64,000 bases of DNA from CAXWPM01 sp965206125 (GTDB lineage Bacteria > Acidobacteriota > Terriglobia > 20CM-2-55-15): the NCBI GenBank assembly GCA_965206125.1, contig CBDBIN010000040.1:124001-188000 (forward strand), given 5' to 3'. Numbering within the stretch: the first letter of the stretch is position 1; each line of letters begins with the position of its first letter. Both the position numbers and the translations under genes were made by a program. Below the pieces are notes generated by a model. The model saw only the letters and a list, made by a program, of their open reading frames with translations, was not told the origin of the DNA and ran no database searches. This document shows, in pieces, positions 43,026 to 52,735 of the stretch.

Positions 43026-44454
43026 AATTGACCGCCCCCCAGAACTTATATACACTCACTCTTACCGTAAGGCATTTATTTCCTTTGCCTTGTGTCGTGG
43101 GCCCGCGTGCTGCGACCACGCCGGGTTGTTTCCGAAGTCGACGAGCCGCCGTGCCGACTCGCCCGTTGCTCCCATCAGGAAGATGCCGCCGCCCTGCCTG
43201 TCGGACCGGAATGCGATGAGGTTGCCGTCGGGCGAAAAGCTGGCTTGGCCGTCGTAGACGTCGGAATCGGCGGTCAGGTTTGTGGCGTTGACACCGTCGA
43301 CACGCTGAAGATAGACGTCTCCCATGCCCGTGGCGTAGCTCGTGTAGATAATCGAATCGCCGTTGGGAGACAGGTTGGGAAACAGCTCTTCACCCGGTCG
43401 GGATGTCAATTGGGCGATACTCACGTCGGTGGGGAACACCCCCGTCGTCGTGGTTGGACGGAGAGCCACGTAAAGCATGGCGCTCACCGCAACCAGCCCC
43501 ACGACCGCCAGCACGGCCCACGGCACCGGCCGCGAATCGGGGACGGCGATTTCGACCGAAGCGGTTCCGCCCGACCGCAGATCGAGCACCTCGCGCTGAA
43601 GCCGTTTCAGCTCCGCCCTCAATTGGGACGCGGACTGCGCGCGCACGGCCCGATCCTTTTCGAGCGCGCCGATGATAATCCGGTCCAACTCTGGAGGAAG
43701 ATCCGGATTGATCCTGCTCGGCGGCTTTGGCGGGGTCTCGAGGATGGCATGGAAGACGACGGCCGCGGTCTTGCCTTCGAACGCCATCTTTCCGGTCGCC
43801 ATCTGGTAGAGCACTTGGCCCAGAGAGAACAGGTCCGTGCGCGCATCCAGAGTTTCGCCGCGGGCCTGCTCGGGAGACATGAAGCTGACCGTTCCAAGAG
43901 ACACGCCCGACGTCGTAAGCTCGTTGACCGATATCGTCGGTGCGTCCGAAACGTTGCCATCGGTCTCGTCGTAGCCTGCCGGCGCTTTCGCAAGCCCGAA
44001 ATCGAGAATCTTCGCCACGCGCTGCTTCGTGATGAAGATGTTTGCCGGCTTGATATCCCGATGGATCACGCCGTGGGAGTGGGCAGCATCCAGACCGTCG
44101 GAGATCTGAATGCCGAAGGCCAGGATCTCGGATATGTCGAGCTGGCCCCCCTGGATTGTGTCCCGGAGCGTCTCGCCCTCGAGTAACTCCATCGCAATGA
44201 ACGGGCGTCCCTCATGCTCGCCGATGTCGTAGATGGTGCAGATGTGGGGATGGTTCAGCGACGAGGCCGTCTGCGCTTCGCGGTAGAAACGCTCCATCGC
44301 CCGCTTGTCGTCGGTCAGGTGGTCGGGAAGGAACTTGAGAGCGACCTGCCGTTTGAGCCGGGTGTCCTCCGCCTTATAGACGATACCCATTCCCCCGCGG
44401 CCGATCTGGTCGATGATCTTGTAGTGCGAGATAGTCTGGCCGATCATGTCAATT
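43026..44454. repeat. 7-bp inverted repeat bounding an apparent inversion
   Basis: AATTGAC at 43026-43032 and GTCAATT at 44448-44454 flank the kinase segment. The right copy abuts the kinase ATG. The repeat is short and could be chance, but it falls where the inversion break is expected. Confidence 0.4.
43062..44447 (-). pseudogene. Ser/Thr kinase with truncated propeller, inverted 5' part of a split gene
   Basis: 461 residues. A complete Hanks kinase comes first: GRGGMGIVYKAEDTRLKRQV, HRDIKPANIF, KILDFGLAK, SFMSPEQARG. One membrane segment (WAVLAVVGLVAVSAMLYVAL) follows at about 330, and then only the first blades of a TolB-like propeller (LFPNLSPNGDSIIYTSYA, FSPDGNLIAFRSDRQGG). Similarity stops after FGNNPAWS; the last 16 residues are foreign. 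The missing blades lie on the opposite strand from 44490 on. The kinase itself may still be made and active, so function may be partly retained. Confidence 0.85.
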
Positions 44455-44456
44455 CA

Positions 44457-45791
44457 GGGTATCTTGCCGTCGTCGGGACCAATCAATCGCAGATCGTTTT
44501 TGCTGCCGAACGAATCTCGACGACACCGGAACGGCGCTTTGGCGTCAGTGCGCTCTGGACCGTTACGGTAGACACCGAGGTGACCACAAAGATCTACGAC
44601 GGGGACGCCGTGCAGCCGAGCTGGTCGCCCGACGGAAGCCGGATCGTCTTCTGGGCAAACCAAGGGGGGCAGCGCGACATCTGGACTGTTTCGGCAAGCG
44701 GGCAGGATCCGGTCCGCGTCACAAACGACCCCGCGCTCGACTGGAGCCCGGTCTGGTCCGGCGGCTACATCTATTTCTCGAGCGACCGTGGCGGCGGCAT
44801 GAATCTATGGCGGCTCCCCGTCGATGGCGACGGGAGGCCTCGCGGGGCGCCGCAGGCCGTGACGACGGAGGTCGTGGGCAACAGCCAGCATCCCAACGTT
44901 TCCGCGGACGGCAACCGCGTGGCCTACTCGGTCCGGATCGATTCGCGAAATATCCGGAGCATCGCTTTCGATCCGGCGCTCAAACAGCCCTCCGGGTTGG
45001 CCGGGCCGGTGACGGAAGGTTCGATCGCCAGCGAGTGGAACGACCCGACGCCGGACGGCTCGATGGTCGCGTTCACGCAGCAGAACGATATCTTCGTCTC
45101 AGGAGCGGACGGAGCGCTGAACCGGCTAACCGACGATGACTTCAACAACCGAAGGCCTCGCTGGTCGCCCAACGCGGACCAGATTCTTTTCTACTCGAAC
45201 CGAGTTGGAGACCTCTACCAGATCTGGACGATGAACGCCGACGGCGGCGGCAAGGAGCAAGTCACCGACGATCCGGTCGAGCCGATCTACCCGGCCTGGT
45301 CCCCGTCCGGAGATCGGATCAGCTACGCCGACTTCCTTAGCGGGTCGTTCATCATAGATGCCAACGTCCCGTGGAGCGCACAAACGCCCGAATCGCTACC
45401 CCTATTGACTTCATCCGGTGAGGTCTTTGTGGCTCGAGCGTGGTCTCCGGATGGACGTTTCCTCGCCGGGGATCGATGGTTGCTGACCGATAATCGTGCC
45501 GACGGGATTCTGGTCTACTCGTTCGAGTCCGGAGAGTATGAACTGGTCTCGGAATCCGGCGCGGAACCGACGTGGCTGTCGGACAGCCGAACCATCGTGT
45601 TTCAGTCGAGCGCCCTGCCCCCGAGCCAACTCATGAGCGTGGACCGCCTGATCAAAGAGGTTGTTCCCATCCTGTCTTCCAGCCCGAATTCTCTTGCCGG
45701 TCCGAAGCTGAGCGCCGACGATCGAACGCTGTTCTTCACGGGCATCGAGTCGGAATCCGACATCTTTATCATCACGCTGCCGGAAGGCTAG
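44457..45791 (+). pseudogene. TolB/WD40-like propeller, 3' part of the split kinase gene
   Basis: An open frame of about 440 codons that begins inside a propeller blade (SQIVFAAERISTTPERRFG) and has blades VQPSWSPDGSRIVFWA, RPRWSPNADQILFYSNR and IYPAWSPSGDRISYADF, ending TLPEG. It has no start codon, signal or Shine-Dalgarno before an internal Met over 100 codons in. It would restore, after the kinase's NNPAWS, a product near 880 residues, the usual length of acidobacterial kinase-propeller proteins. Confidence 0.85.
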
Positions 45792-45795
45792 CCGC

Positions 45796-47376
45796 CTATC
45801 GGTCGGACCGTTCAAGAACCCGCCCAGCGAGCGCATCAGTGAACTCACCTCGGTCGATCGCCAGTTCACCGTTCACGAGCACGTAGCGCATCCCTTCGCT
45901 CAACTGGTGCGGATTCTGGTAGTCCGCCCGATCGCGTATCGTCTGCGGGTCGAAAACGACCAGGTCGGCGATGGCGCCCGCGCGGATCGAACCGCGGCCC
46001 GTCATGCGAAACACCGAGGACGGAAGCGAGGTCATGCTGCGGATGGCCTCTGCCAGCGTAACGACGCCTTCGTCGAGAGCATACTTACGGATCTTCCTGG
46101 AGAAATTGCCGTAGTTCCGGGGGTGCGGCACACCCTGTCCCATCGGTCCGAGGCGGCCATCGGAGGATGTCATCGTCCATGGCTGGCGCATCAGGCGGAC
46201 GACGTCGGACGAGTTCATGTTGAAGGAAACCAGGCCGGGGTTCCCTTCCTTCAGGAGTTCCATTGCCAGGTCGGCCGGCGGCATCGTCCGTTCCTCGGCG
46301 ACGATCCCGAGCGTCCTGCCCTCGATCGACGGGTCCGGTGCGTACCGCCGGAATTGGAGCCGGCCGGCGCCTCCACGGCGGTCCAGATTCTCGACAACCT
46401 CACTTCGGATGCGCGGGCCGTCGGTCGGGTCGTTGATCCTCCTGATCAACTCGTCGCGGCCGCCGACCTGAGCCCACCGGGGTATCAGGGCTCCGTTGAC
46501 ACTCGTGCCGGACGCTTCGTAGGCATACTGGTCGGCATAGACCTCCAGCCCTTCGGCACGAGCGCGCTCGATTCGTTGGACCAACGCCTCGGAATAACCC
46601 CATACACGGGGACCGAGTGCCTTGATATGCGTCACGATACCGGGCAGCCCACCTTCACGCGCAACGCGGATGACTTCGTCCACCGCACCAACGACACCGA
46701 TGTTGTAGTCGGCTTCGTCGCGGATGTGGCTGGTGTACAGGCCTCCGTTTTCTGCGACGATCTTCGCAAGCTCGATGACCTCGTCGAGGTCGGCGTAGCT
46801 TCCGGGAGCGTAATAGAGACCACTCGAAAGCCCGAATGCGCCGGCTTCCATGCCGGTGCGCACGAGTTCCCGCATCGCATCAAGCTCGGGGGGCGTCGGC
46901 CCGCGATCCTCCATGCCGATAATTTCGCTGCGAACCGAACCGTGGGGAACCAGTTGGGCGACGTTGACCCCCAGCCCGTCCGCTGTCAGAGCCGCGCGCT
47001 GTGCGTAGAGATCGATCGGCCCACCGCCGTCTGGATTCACGACAACGGTGGTGACGCCCTGAGCCAGCAGCGGCTGTCCGGCACTCAATTCAGGAGTCGA
47101 AAGGCCCCCGGCCGCGTGCGAATGGACGTCGATGAAGCCGGGGGCGACGTAGAGGCCGCTTGCGTCGATTGTCCGGCGGGCCCGCGCGAATGTAAGGTCC
47201 CCCACCGCGACGATCCGATCGCCCGAGATTGCGACATCGGCGTAGTACCAGGGGTTCCCGCTACCGTCCAGCAGACGCGCGTTGCGGATCAGGATGTCGT
47301 AGGGTTGCTGCGCGGGGGACGGACTGAACCACCTGGCGGCCAGCAGCACAAGGACAAAAATTACGCTTCGCCTCAT
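45796..47376 (-). CDS. Exported D-aminoacylase / N-acyl-D-amino-acid amidohydrolase
   Basis: 526 residues. Signal peptide (MRRSVIFVLVLLAARWFS), then a metal-dependent amidohydrolase: YDILIRNARLLDGSGNPWY, GLYVAPGFIDVHSHAAGGL with the two metal His, YTSHIRDEA, GIVTHIKALGP, and the C-terminal return strand GSIRAGAIADLVVFDPQTI. The D-aminoacylase subgroup is indicated by SSGLYYAPGSYADLDEVIEL. The frame extends to 47415, but ATG 47376 starts the signal peptide. It likely hydrolyses N-acyl-D-amino acids or dipeptide-like compounds in the periplasm. Confidence 0.9.
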   Translation of the reverse strand: MRRSVIFVLVLLAARWFSPSPAQQPYDILIRNARLLDGSGNPWYYADVAISGDRIVAVGDLTFARARRTIDASGLYVAPGFIDVHSHAAGGLSTPELSAGQPLLAQGVTTVVVNPDGGGPIDLYAQRAALTADGLGVNVAQLVPHGSVRSEIIGMEDRGPTPPELDAMRELVRTGMEAGAFGLSSGLYYAPGSYADLDEVIELAKIVAENGGLYTSHIRDEADYNIGVVGAVDEVIRVAREGGLPGIVTHIKALGPRVWGYSEALVQRIERARAEGLEVYADQYAYEASGTSVNGALIPRWAQVGGRDELIRRINDPTDGPRIRSEVVENLDRRGGAGRLQFRRYAPDPSIEGRTLGIVAEERTMPPADLAMELLKEGNPGLVSFNMNSSDVVRLMRQPWTMTSSDGRLGPMGQGVPHPRNYGNFSRKIRKYALDEGVVTLAEAIRSMTSLPSSVFRMTGRGSIRAGAIADLVVFDPQTIRDRADYQNPHQLSEGMRYVLVNGELAIDRGEFTDALAGRVLERSDR

Positions 47377-47397
47377 CGTATTTCGTCGTATTTCGTG

Positions 47398-47456
47398 ACG
47401 GTGCACTAGTCCCAACCCAGGGGACTGCGGGACCTCATCTGGGATTAATGCACCGT
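47398..47456. repeat. Inverted repeat upstream of the D-aminoacylase gene
   Basis: ACGGTGCA-C-TA at the left and TTAATGCACCGT at the right form imperfect arms around a GC-rich loop. The right arm contains CTGGGATTAATGCAC (47439-47453), which also occurs at 38393-38407 in the gap before tRNA-Glu. Confidence 0.45.
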
Positions 47457-48503
47457 CCCCCCGAACTCGACGAACACGCCCTTGGGAAGGGTTCCCAGAC
47501 TCCGAATGACTGCCCTTCTTCCGTAGGCTTCCAGGATCCAGTTTTCAAAGAGAGCGGGTATTCCCGGCGACTGCCCAAGATCCGGACCGCTCATCGCGTG
47601 GAAATGAAGATGAGGCTCGACCGAGTCGCCGGAATTGCCGACCTCACCGATCGCATCGCCGGCCATTACCGCGTCGCCGACCCCCACCTTCATGCCGCCC
47701 GGGCGCATGTGGGCGTAGTAAGTGTAGATGTCGCCCTCATGCCGGATGACGATCGCATTCCCGCCTGGTGTAGCGGGCATGGCCTGGCCGGGAACGTTCT
47801 CGGGCACGTCGTTCCGCATGTAGACGACTTCCCCGTCCGCCGCAGCGAGCACCGTTGCACCATAGGAAAGATAATCGCTGTTCCGCCCGCCGCTACCTTC
47901 ATAGCTCCGGCCTTCGTGACCGATCTTCAGAAAGTCGTAGGCAAAGGCCTCAGCGATATACCGTTTGTGGGGATCAAGCGGACCATGCTCGGAAGCAACG
48001 TACCAGATCCCCTCGACCGGAAGACGACCGACGAAGCCCTCGGCTTGAACCGCACGTGCAGATACCTTATGAGTTTCCACTCGATCGCCCGCGCGAAACT
48101 CGCTCTCCACGATGATGGTTTCCCCCATCATCATGGCCGGCATCTCCAGAAACACGTCCGACAGAGCCTTCCGCTCCTCTGGACCGAGGACAAGGGTACC
48201 CGTCGGTGTCGTCTCGATGCGCTGGCGCGAGATCGCATCGTCGAAAAGAGCTGTCAGGGACGGACCGGAGAACTGCCCGGAAACGACGCCGCCAGTCGGA
48301 CCGACCAGGTCGAACCGGACCCAAAGGATTTCGATCGGTTCCGCCGACACGTTATGGAACACGACATGGAAAAAGGCGCGACGTGTCGGCCGCATGTCTC
48401 CGTCCAGATGTTCCACATAAACGACGTCGGGACGAACACTGATGTCGAGGTCCTGAGCAAGGCCGGACACCGCGAAGAAAAGGCTTAGAATTGTTACGCG
48501 CAT
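47445..48503 (-). CDS. Secreted M23-family (LytM) metallopeptidase
   Basis: 352 residues with a signal peptide (MRVTILSLFFAVSGLAQ), an N-terminal Ig-like half (about 20-160) and a C-terminal LytM domain. Zinc ligands are present: the H-x(n)-D pair in EHGPLDPHKRYIAEAFAYDF, then PHLHFHAMSG. The domain includes the family block HEGDIYTYYAHMRPGG. Likely acts on peptidoglycan cross-links in the periplasm, or on another peptide. Transcribed with, and ahead of, the D-aminoacylase gene; both could take part in D-amino-acid-containing peptide turnover. Confidence 0.87.
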   Translation of the reverse strand: MRVTILSLFFAVSGLAQDLDISVRPDVVYVEHLDGDMRPTRRAFFHVVFHNVSAEPIEILWVRFDLVGPTGGVVSGQFSGPSLTALFDDAISRQRIETTPTGTLVLGPEERKALSDVFLEMPAMMMGETIIVESEFRAGDRVETHKVSARAVQAEGFVGRLPVEGIWYVASEHGPLDPHKRYIAEAFAYDFLKIGHEGRSYEGSGGRNSDYLSYGATVLAAADGEVVYMRNDVPENVPGQAMPATPGGNAIVIRHEGDIYTYYAHMRPGGMKVGVGDAVMAGDAIGEVGNSGDSVEPHLHFHAMSGPDLGQSPGIPALFENWILEAYGRRAVIRSLGTLPKGVFVEFGGTVH

Positions 48504-48592
48504 TGCGACTTGAGGCTAAGACATGGAAGTGGTAAAAATCAACCGTCTCTCGAGTAACCCTCAGTTCCATAACGACAGTCACCGGAGTGACG

Positions 48593-50281
48593 ATGACCGA
48601 AGAACAGCTACGCAATCTTCTCAGAAATCGGGGAATTCTTTACCCTGTGAACCATCCCATACCGAACGGTGCCCTTGCTGGGCAGATGGACCGACGTGAG
48701 TTCGTCCGGCTCGCCGGCCTCGCCGGCGCCTCCGTCGCGGTCGGTGCAGGCACATTCGGCTGTGCATCGGCAGCTCCGCCCATCAGCGGTAGCGGACCGG
48801 CTCCGGACTCGGCAGAGCGCGATCTGGCTCTTCTGGCGTTGGATGAAGCACGATCGGCTGGCGCCGACTACGTCGACGTTCGAATCTCCCGTCACTGGAG
48901 CGAATCGGTAAGCACGCGCGAGCAGCAGATCACAAATGTCAGCAAGGGTGACTCTTATGGAATCGGGGTGCGCGCGCTGGTCGGCGGGTCCTGGGGTTTC
49001 TCGGCAACACGGGATCTGGGCCGCGACGCCGTCGCCGCAGCAGCCCGCGAGGCCGCATCCATTGCGGCGGCTAACGACCGGATCGCTCCTTCCACGACCG
49101 TACTTGCTCCGGTGGAATCGGTCCCCGACGGACGATGGGTCACCCCTCACGACATCGACCCGTTCGACGTTCCGATCGAAGAAAAGGCCAACCTCCTGTT
49201 CAGCGCGAACGAAGCAGCGATGAAGGTCGCCGGCGTGGGGTTCGTGTCTTCGAGTATCGCTTCGGTCAAGGAGAGCCGCCTGGTCGTGACCAGCGAAGGC
49301 TCCGTCATCCAGCAAACGTCCATGCGGATGAATCCGGCCATGAACATCACGGCAGTATCTTCGGACCGTTCCGACTTCCAGAGCCGGGGTTCGGTAGCCG
49401 CACCCGCCGGGCGAGGCTGGGAATACGTCCTCGGCCTCGATTTCCCGGCCAACGCACCACGATGGGCGGAAGAAGCCGTCATGAAGCTCGGTGCGCCATC
49501 GGTCGAACCGGGCACATGGGACCTGGTGCTTCACCCTTCGAACCTTTGGCTGACGATCCACGAGTCGATTGCCCATCCCACGGAACTGGACCGCACGCTC
49601 GGTTTTGAAGCCAATTACGCCGGCACGTCCTTTATCTTTCCTCCGGAAGACACGCTCAACACCCTCCGCCTGGGCCAGGAATTCATGACGTTCATGGGCA
49701 ACCGGACCGAAGAGGGCGGCTGCGCGACCATCGGCTGGGACGACGAGGGCGTCGCGGCGACGTCGTGGCCGATCGTCGACAAGGGTGTCTTCGTCAACTA
49801 CCAGACGACCCGCGAACAGGCAGCATGGATCTCAGAACAGACCGGTATCACCGACAGCCTCGGCTGCGCCTACGGGATGAACTGGGCCAGCATCCCCTTC
49901 CAGCGAATGCCTAACGTCAGCCTAATGCCTGGAGACCAGGACCTCAGCGAGGAAGATGTCATCGCCGCGACCGACCACGGCGTGATGGTCGAGGGACGCG
50001 GCTCCTATTCGATCGATCAGCAGCGCTATAACTTCCAGTTCGCCGGACAGGTGTTCTGGGAAATTCGGAACGGTAAAAAGTACCAGATGCTTCGCGACGT
50101 CGCCTACCAGGGCCGCACGCCCGAGTTCTGGAACTCCATGTCCCTGATCGGCGGACCGGGCACGTATTACCTGGGCGCAACTTTTGGCGACGCCAAGGGC
50201 CAGCCGGGTCAATCGAATGCCGTTTCCCACGGATGTCCCATCGCCTTGTTCCGGGATGTCAACATTCTTAACACGGCGTGA
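48593..50281 (+). CDS. TldD-like metallopeptidase with Tat signal
   Basis: 562 residues. Unlike cytoplasmic TldD it has a twin-arginine region after a leader of about 30 residues (MDRREFVRLAGLAGASVAVG) with a Cys at TFGCAS, so it is probably exported as a folded protein and perhaps lipidated. The TldD HExxxH site is HESIAHPTELD. ATG 48593 follows GGAG; ATG 48686, just before the RR motif, is an alternative start. The tldE-like partner follows 10 bp downstream; TldD/TldE form a heterodimeric protease that cleaves unfolded peptides. Confidence 0.86.
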   Translation: MTEEQLRNLLRNRGILYPVNHPIPNGALAGQMDRREFVRLAGLAGASVAVGAGTFGCASAAPPISGSGPAPDSAERDLALLALDEARSAGADYVDVRISRHWSESVSTREQQITNVSKGDSYGIGVRALVGGSWGFSATRDLGRDAVAAAAREAASIAAANDRIAPSTTVLAPVESVPDGRWVTPHDIDPFDVPIEEKANLLFSANEAAMKVAGVGFVSSSIASVKESRLVVTSEGSVIQQTSMRMNPAMNITAVSSDRSDFQSRGSVAAPAGRGWEYVLGLDFPANAPRWAEEAVMKLGAPSVEPGTWDLVLHPSNLWLTIHESIAHPTELDRTLGFEANYAGTSFIFPPEDTLNTLRLGQEFMTFMGNRTEEGGCATIGWDDEGVAATSWPIVDKGVFVNYQTTREQAAWISEQTGITDSLGCAYGMNWASIPFQRMPNVSLMPGDQDLSEEDVIAATDHGVMVEGRGSYSIDQQRYNFQFAGQVFWEIRNGKKYQMLRDVAYQGRTPEFWNSMSLIGGPGTYYLGATFGDAKGQPGQSNAVSHGCPIALFRDVNILNTA

Positions 50282-50291
50282 GGAGGCGATC

Positions 50292-51668
50292 ATGAGCCGC
50301 TTTCAAACGAATGGGACAGGATCCCGCCATGGTCTGTCGGCCGACGAAGCGCGAGCGCTATGCGACCTCGTTCTCAGTTTCGCCGAAGCCGACAACACGC
50401 GTGTGAACGTTAATTCCGGCTGGCGGGGATTCACGCGAACCGCCATCAACCGGATCACGACGGCCGGGGGCAGCACGGACACATCCGTCCAGATCACGAG
50501 CGTATTCGGCAAGCGCATCGCCCGCGTGACGACGAACAACCTGGAACGCGCGGGCCTGGAACAAGCGGTCAAGGACTCGGAGGTGCTGGCGCGAATCTCT
50601 CCGGAAGATCCAGAATACCTGCCGGAACTCGAACAGCAGGAATACCTCGACGTCGGGGGCTACTACGACAGCACAGGTGAGCTGGCACCGGAAACCCGTG
50701 CGCAATCGATGTCGCTGGCGCTGGACTCGGCCAAGGCGTCGGAGACCGTTGCAGCCGGCTTCATGGATGTACGGGCCGGGGCGAACGCGGTCGCGAACTC
50801 GAACGGGCTGTTCGCATACCACCCTTCGACCGGGGTTGCGTCAACGCTGACCGTGCGTACTCCGGACGGGCAATCTTCGGGCTGGGCCGGAGACGAGGCC
50901 GCGAACTGGACGTCGATCGAGTCGGAGCGCGTAGCTGCCGATGCGGTCAGCAAGTGTCTGGATTGGCGGGGCAGGACCACGCTCGAACCGGGAGAATACG
51001 ACGTTGTTCTGGAACCGACTGCCGTCGGCATGTTGATGCGCAACGTGCGCAATGTCTTCAACGCTCGAACTGCGGATGAAGGTCGATCCTACTTCTCGAA
51101 ACAAGGCGGTGGGACCAAGCTCGGCGAGCGAGTCTTCGATTCAAAGATTACGCTCAGAAGCGACCCTCAGGCCGAGGATGCTGAAACGAGCCCGTACACC
51201 GGAGACGGATCGGCGGTTCAACCCGAAGTGTGGGTGGAGAGTGGCGTCCTTCGGAACCTGTCCGCGAGTCGCTTCTGGGCCGACCGGCAAGGTGTGGCTC
51301 CAAAAGCCACACCGCCGAACCTGATCATGTCGGGTGGAGAAGCCAGCGTCGAGGACATGATCGCATCCATCCGGCGCGGCGTCCTGATCACCCGCTTCTG
51401 GTACATTCGCAGGCTGAATGCGAGAACGATCTCCTACACCGGATTGACCCGGGACGGGACGTTCCTGATCGAGAACGGCCGGATCAGCCGGCCCGTCACG
51501 AACTTCCGTTTCAACCAGTCGATGGTGTCCCTGCTCGAGAACGTGGACATGCTCGGGACGCCGACACGGGTTGCGGCGAGCGAGAACAGCTCGGTGTCGG
51601 CGCCGATCGTCGTTCCGGCATTGAAGGTTCGCGGGTTCAACCTGGCAAGCGTTAGCGACGCGATTTAA
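50292..51668 (+). CDS. TldE/PmbA-family protein
   Basis: 458 residues. Non-metal-binding partner of TldD: the region corresponding to the HExxxH site is replaced by LEPTAVGMLMRNVRNVF. Family segments SNGLFAYHPSTGVASTLTVR and the C-terminal NFRFNQSMVSLLENV are present. No signal peptide is seen, in contrast to the upstream TldD-like protein, so whether the two meet is unclear. The ATG is preceded by a perfect AGGAGG. Same operon as the TldD-like gene. Confidence 0.86.
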   Translation: MSRFQTNGTGSRHGLSADEARALCDLVLSFAEADNTRVNVNSGWRGFTRTAINRITTAGGSTDTSVQITSVFGKRIARVTTNNLERAGLEQAVKDSEVLARISPEDPEYLPELEQQEYLDVGGYYDSTGELAPETRAQSMSLALDSAKASETVAAGFMDVRAGANAVANSNGLFAYHPSTGVASTLTVRTPDGQSSGWAGDEAANWTSIESERVAADAVSKCLDWRGRTTLEPGEYDVVLEPTAVGMLMRNVRNVFNARTADEGRSYFSKQGGGTKLGERVFDSKITLRSDPQAEDAETSPYTGDGSAVQPEVWVESGVLRNLSASRFWADRQGVAPKATPPNLIMSGGEASVEDMIASIRRGVLITRFWYIRRLNARTISYTGLTRDGTFLIENGRISRPVTNFRFNQSMVSLLENVDMLGTPTRVAASENSSVSAPIVVPALKVRGFNLASVSDAI

Positions 51669-51670
51669 TA

Positions 51671-51690
51671 GGGACATAGGTGCCTGTCCC
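51671..51690. terminator. GGGACA/TGTCCC hairpin between convergent genes
   Basis: GGGACA and TGTCCC pair around a short loop, exactly in the 25-bp gap between the tldE stop and the end of the aldo-keto reductase gene. One of four copies of this hairpin family in the window (36539, 51671, 54869, 55552). Confidence 0.55.
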
Positions 51691-51693
51691 CAT

Positions 51694-52691
51694 TTACGAG
51701 CGAACCTTCGGCTGCTCGTGGCCGAGGATCGGGTGTGGCACGTACGGCGCTTCGAGCCGGGCAATCTCCTCGTCGGTGAGTTCCACATCTAACGCCCCTA
51801 CCGCGTCGTCGATGTAATCGACCTTGGTCGCACCGATGATCGGCGACGAGACACCGGGGACCGAGAGCAGCCAGGCCATCGCGATCTCGGCAGCTTTGAC
51901 TTCTTTCTCGGCGGCCAACTCCAGCACCACATCCAGGACCTTGAAATCCGCTTCCTCGAAGTACATCTGGTCGGCGAAGCCGTCGTTCTTCGACCGCAGC
52001 GTCGTCTGCTGTCCTCCGCGGGTCCGGGTGCCGGTCAGGAAGCCACGGGCAAGCGGGCTCCACGGAACGACGCCGACGCCCTCGTCGAGACAGAGCGGGA
52101 TCATCTCGCGTTCCTCTTCGCGGTAGACCAGGTTGTAGTGGTCTGCATCGCGACGAAGCGATGCCAGCCGTTGGCATCAGCGACATGCTGGGCGCGCGAA
52201 AACTCCCAGGCCGCCATACTGCTGGCGCCGAGGTAGCGGACCTTCCCCGCACGAACCAGCGAGTCCAGCGCCTCCATCGTCTCTTCGACAGGAGTTTCCG
52301 GATCCCATCGGTGGATGTAGTAGATGTCGATGAAGTCGGTGCCCAATCGCCTCAGAGATGCGTCGCAGCCTTCGAGGATGTGCTTGCGCGACAGGCCCTG
52401 ACGGTTCGGTCCCTTCTCGACCGGATAGAACACCTTTGTGGCCAGGACGTAGTCCTCGCGGGACGCGAGACTGCCCAGTATCTGTCCAGTGGCCTCTTCG
52501 CTCACTCCCAGCGAGTACATATCCGCCGTGTCAAAGAAGTTGATGCCGTGTTCGAGAGCTCGTTCGAAATGGGGGCGGGCGGCCGCGGAGTCCAGCACCC
52601 ACCCGCGCCAATTGGGATCGCCGTAGCTCATGCAGCCCAGGCAGATCCTCGACACTTCCAATCCGGTGTCCCCCAGATATGTGTATTCCAT
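51694..52691 (-). pseudogene. Aldo-keto reductase with a frameshift
   Basis: The 5' part (from ATG 52691) reads MEYTYLGDTGLEVSRICLG, DTADMYSLGVSEE (Asp/Tyr of the active site), YVLATKVFYP (Lys) and IYYIHRWDP (His). At about 52137 one base is missing: HRFVAMQ should continue N-HYNLVYREEEREM but does so only in another frame. The rest (to 51694) is normal: GVVPWSPLARGFLTGTR and SSPIIGATKVDYIDD. The joined protein would be about 332 residues. Either a true pseudogene or a sequencing error. Divergent from the methyltransferase gene. Confidence 0.88.
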
Positions 52692-52735
52692 AGCCGGAAA
52701 TACTAATCGAAAAGAGCTTGTTATACTCAGCGAAC

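Noticed and set aside
45907..47409. 500-codon plus-strand open frame
   Set aside because: Antisense to the D-aminoacylase gene.
48608..49576. 322-codon minus-strand open frame
   Set aside because: Antisense to the TldD-like gene.
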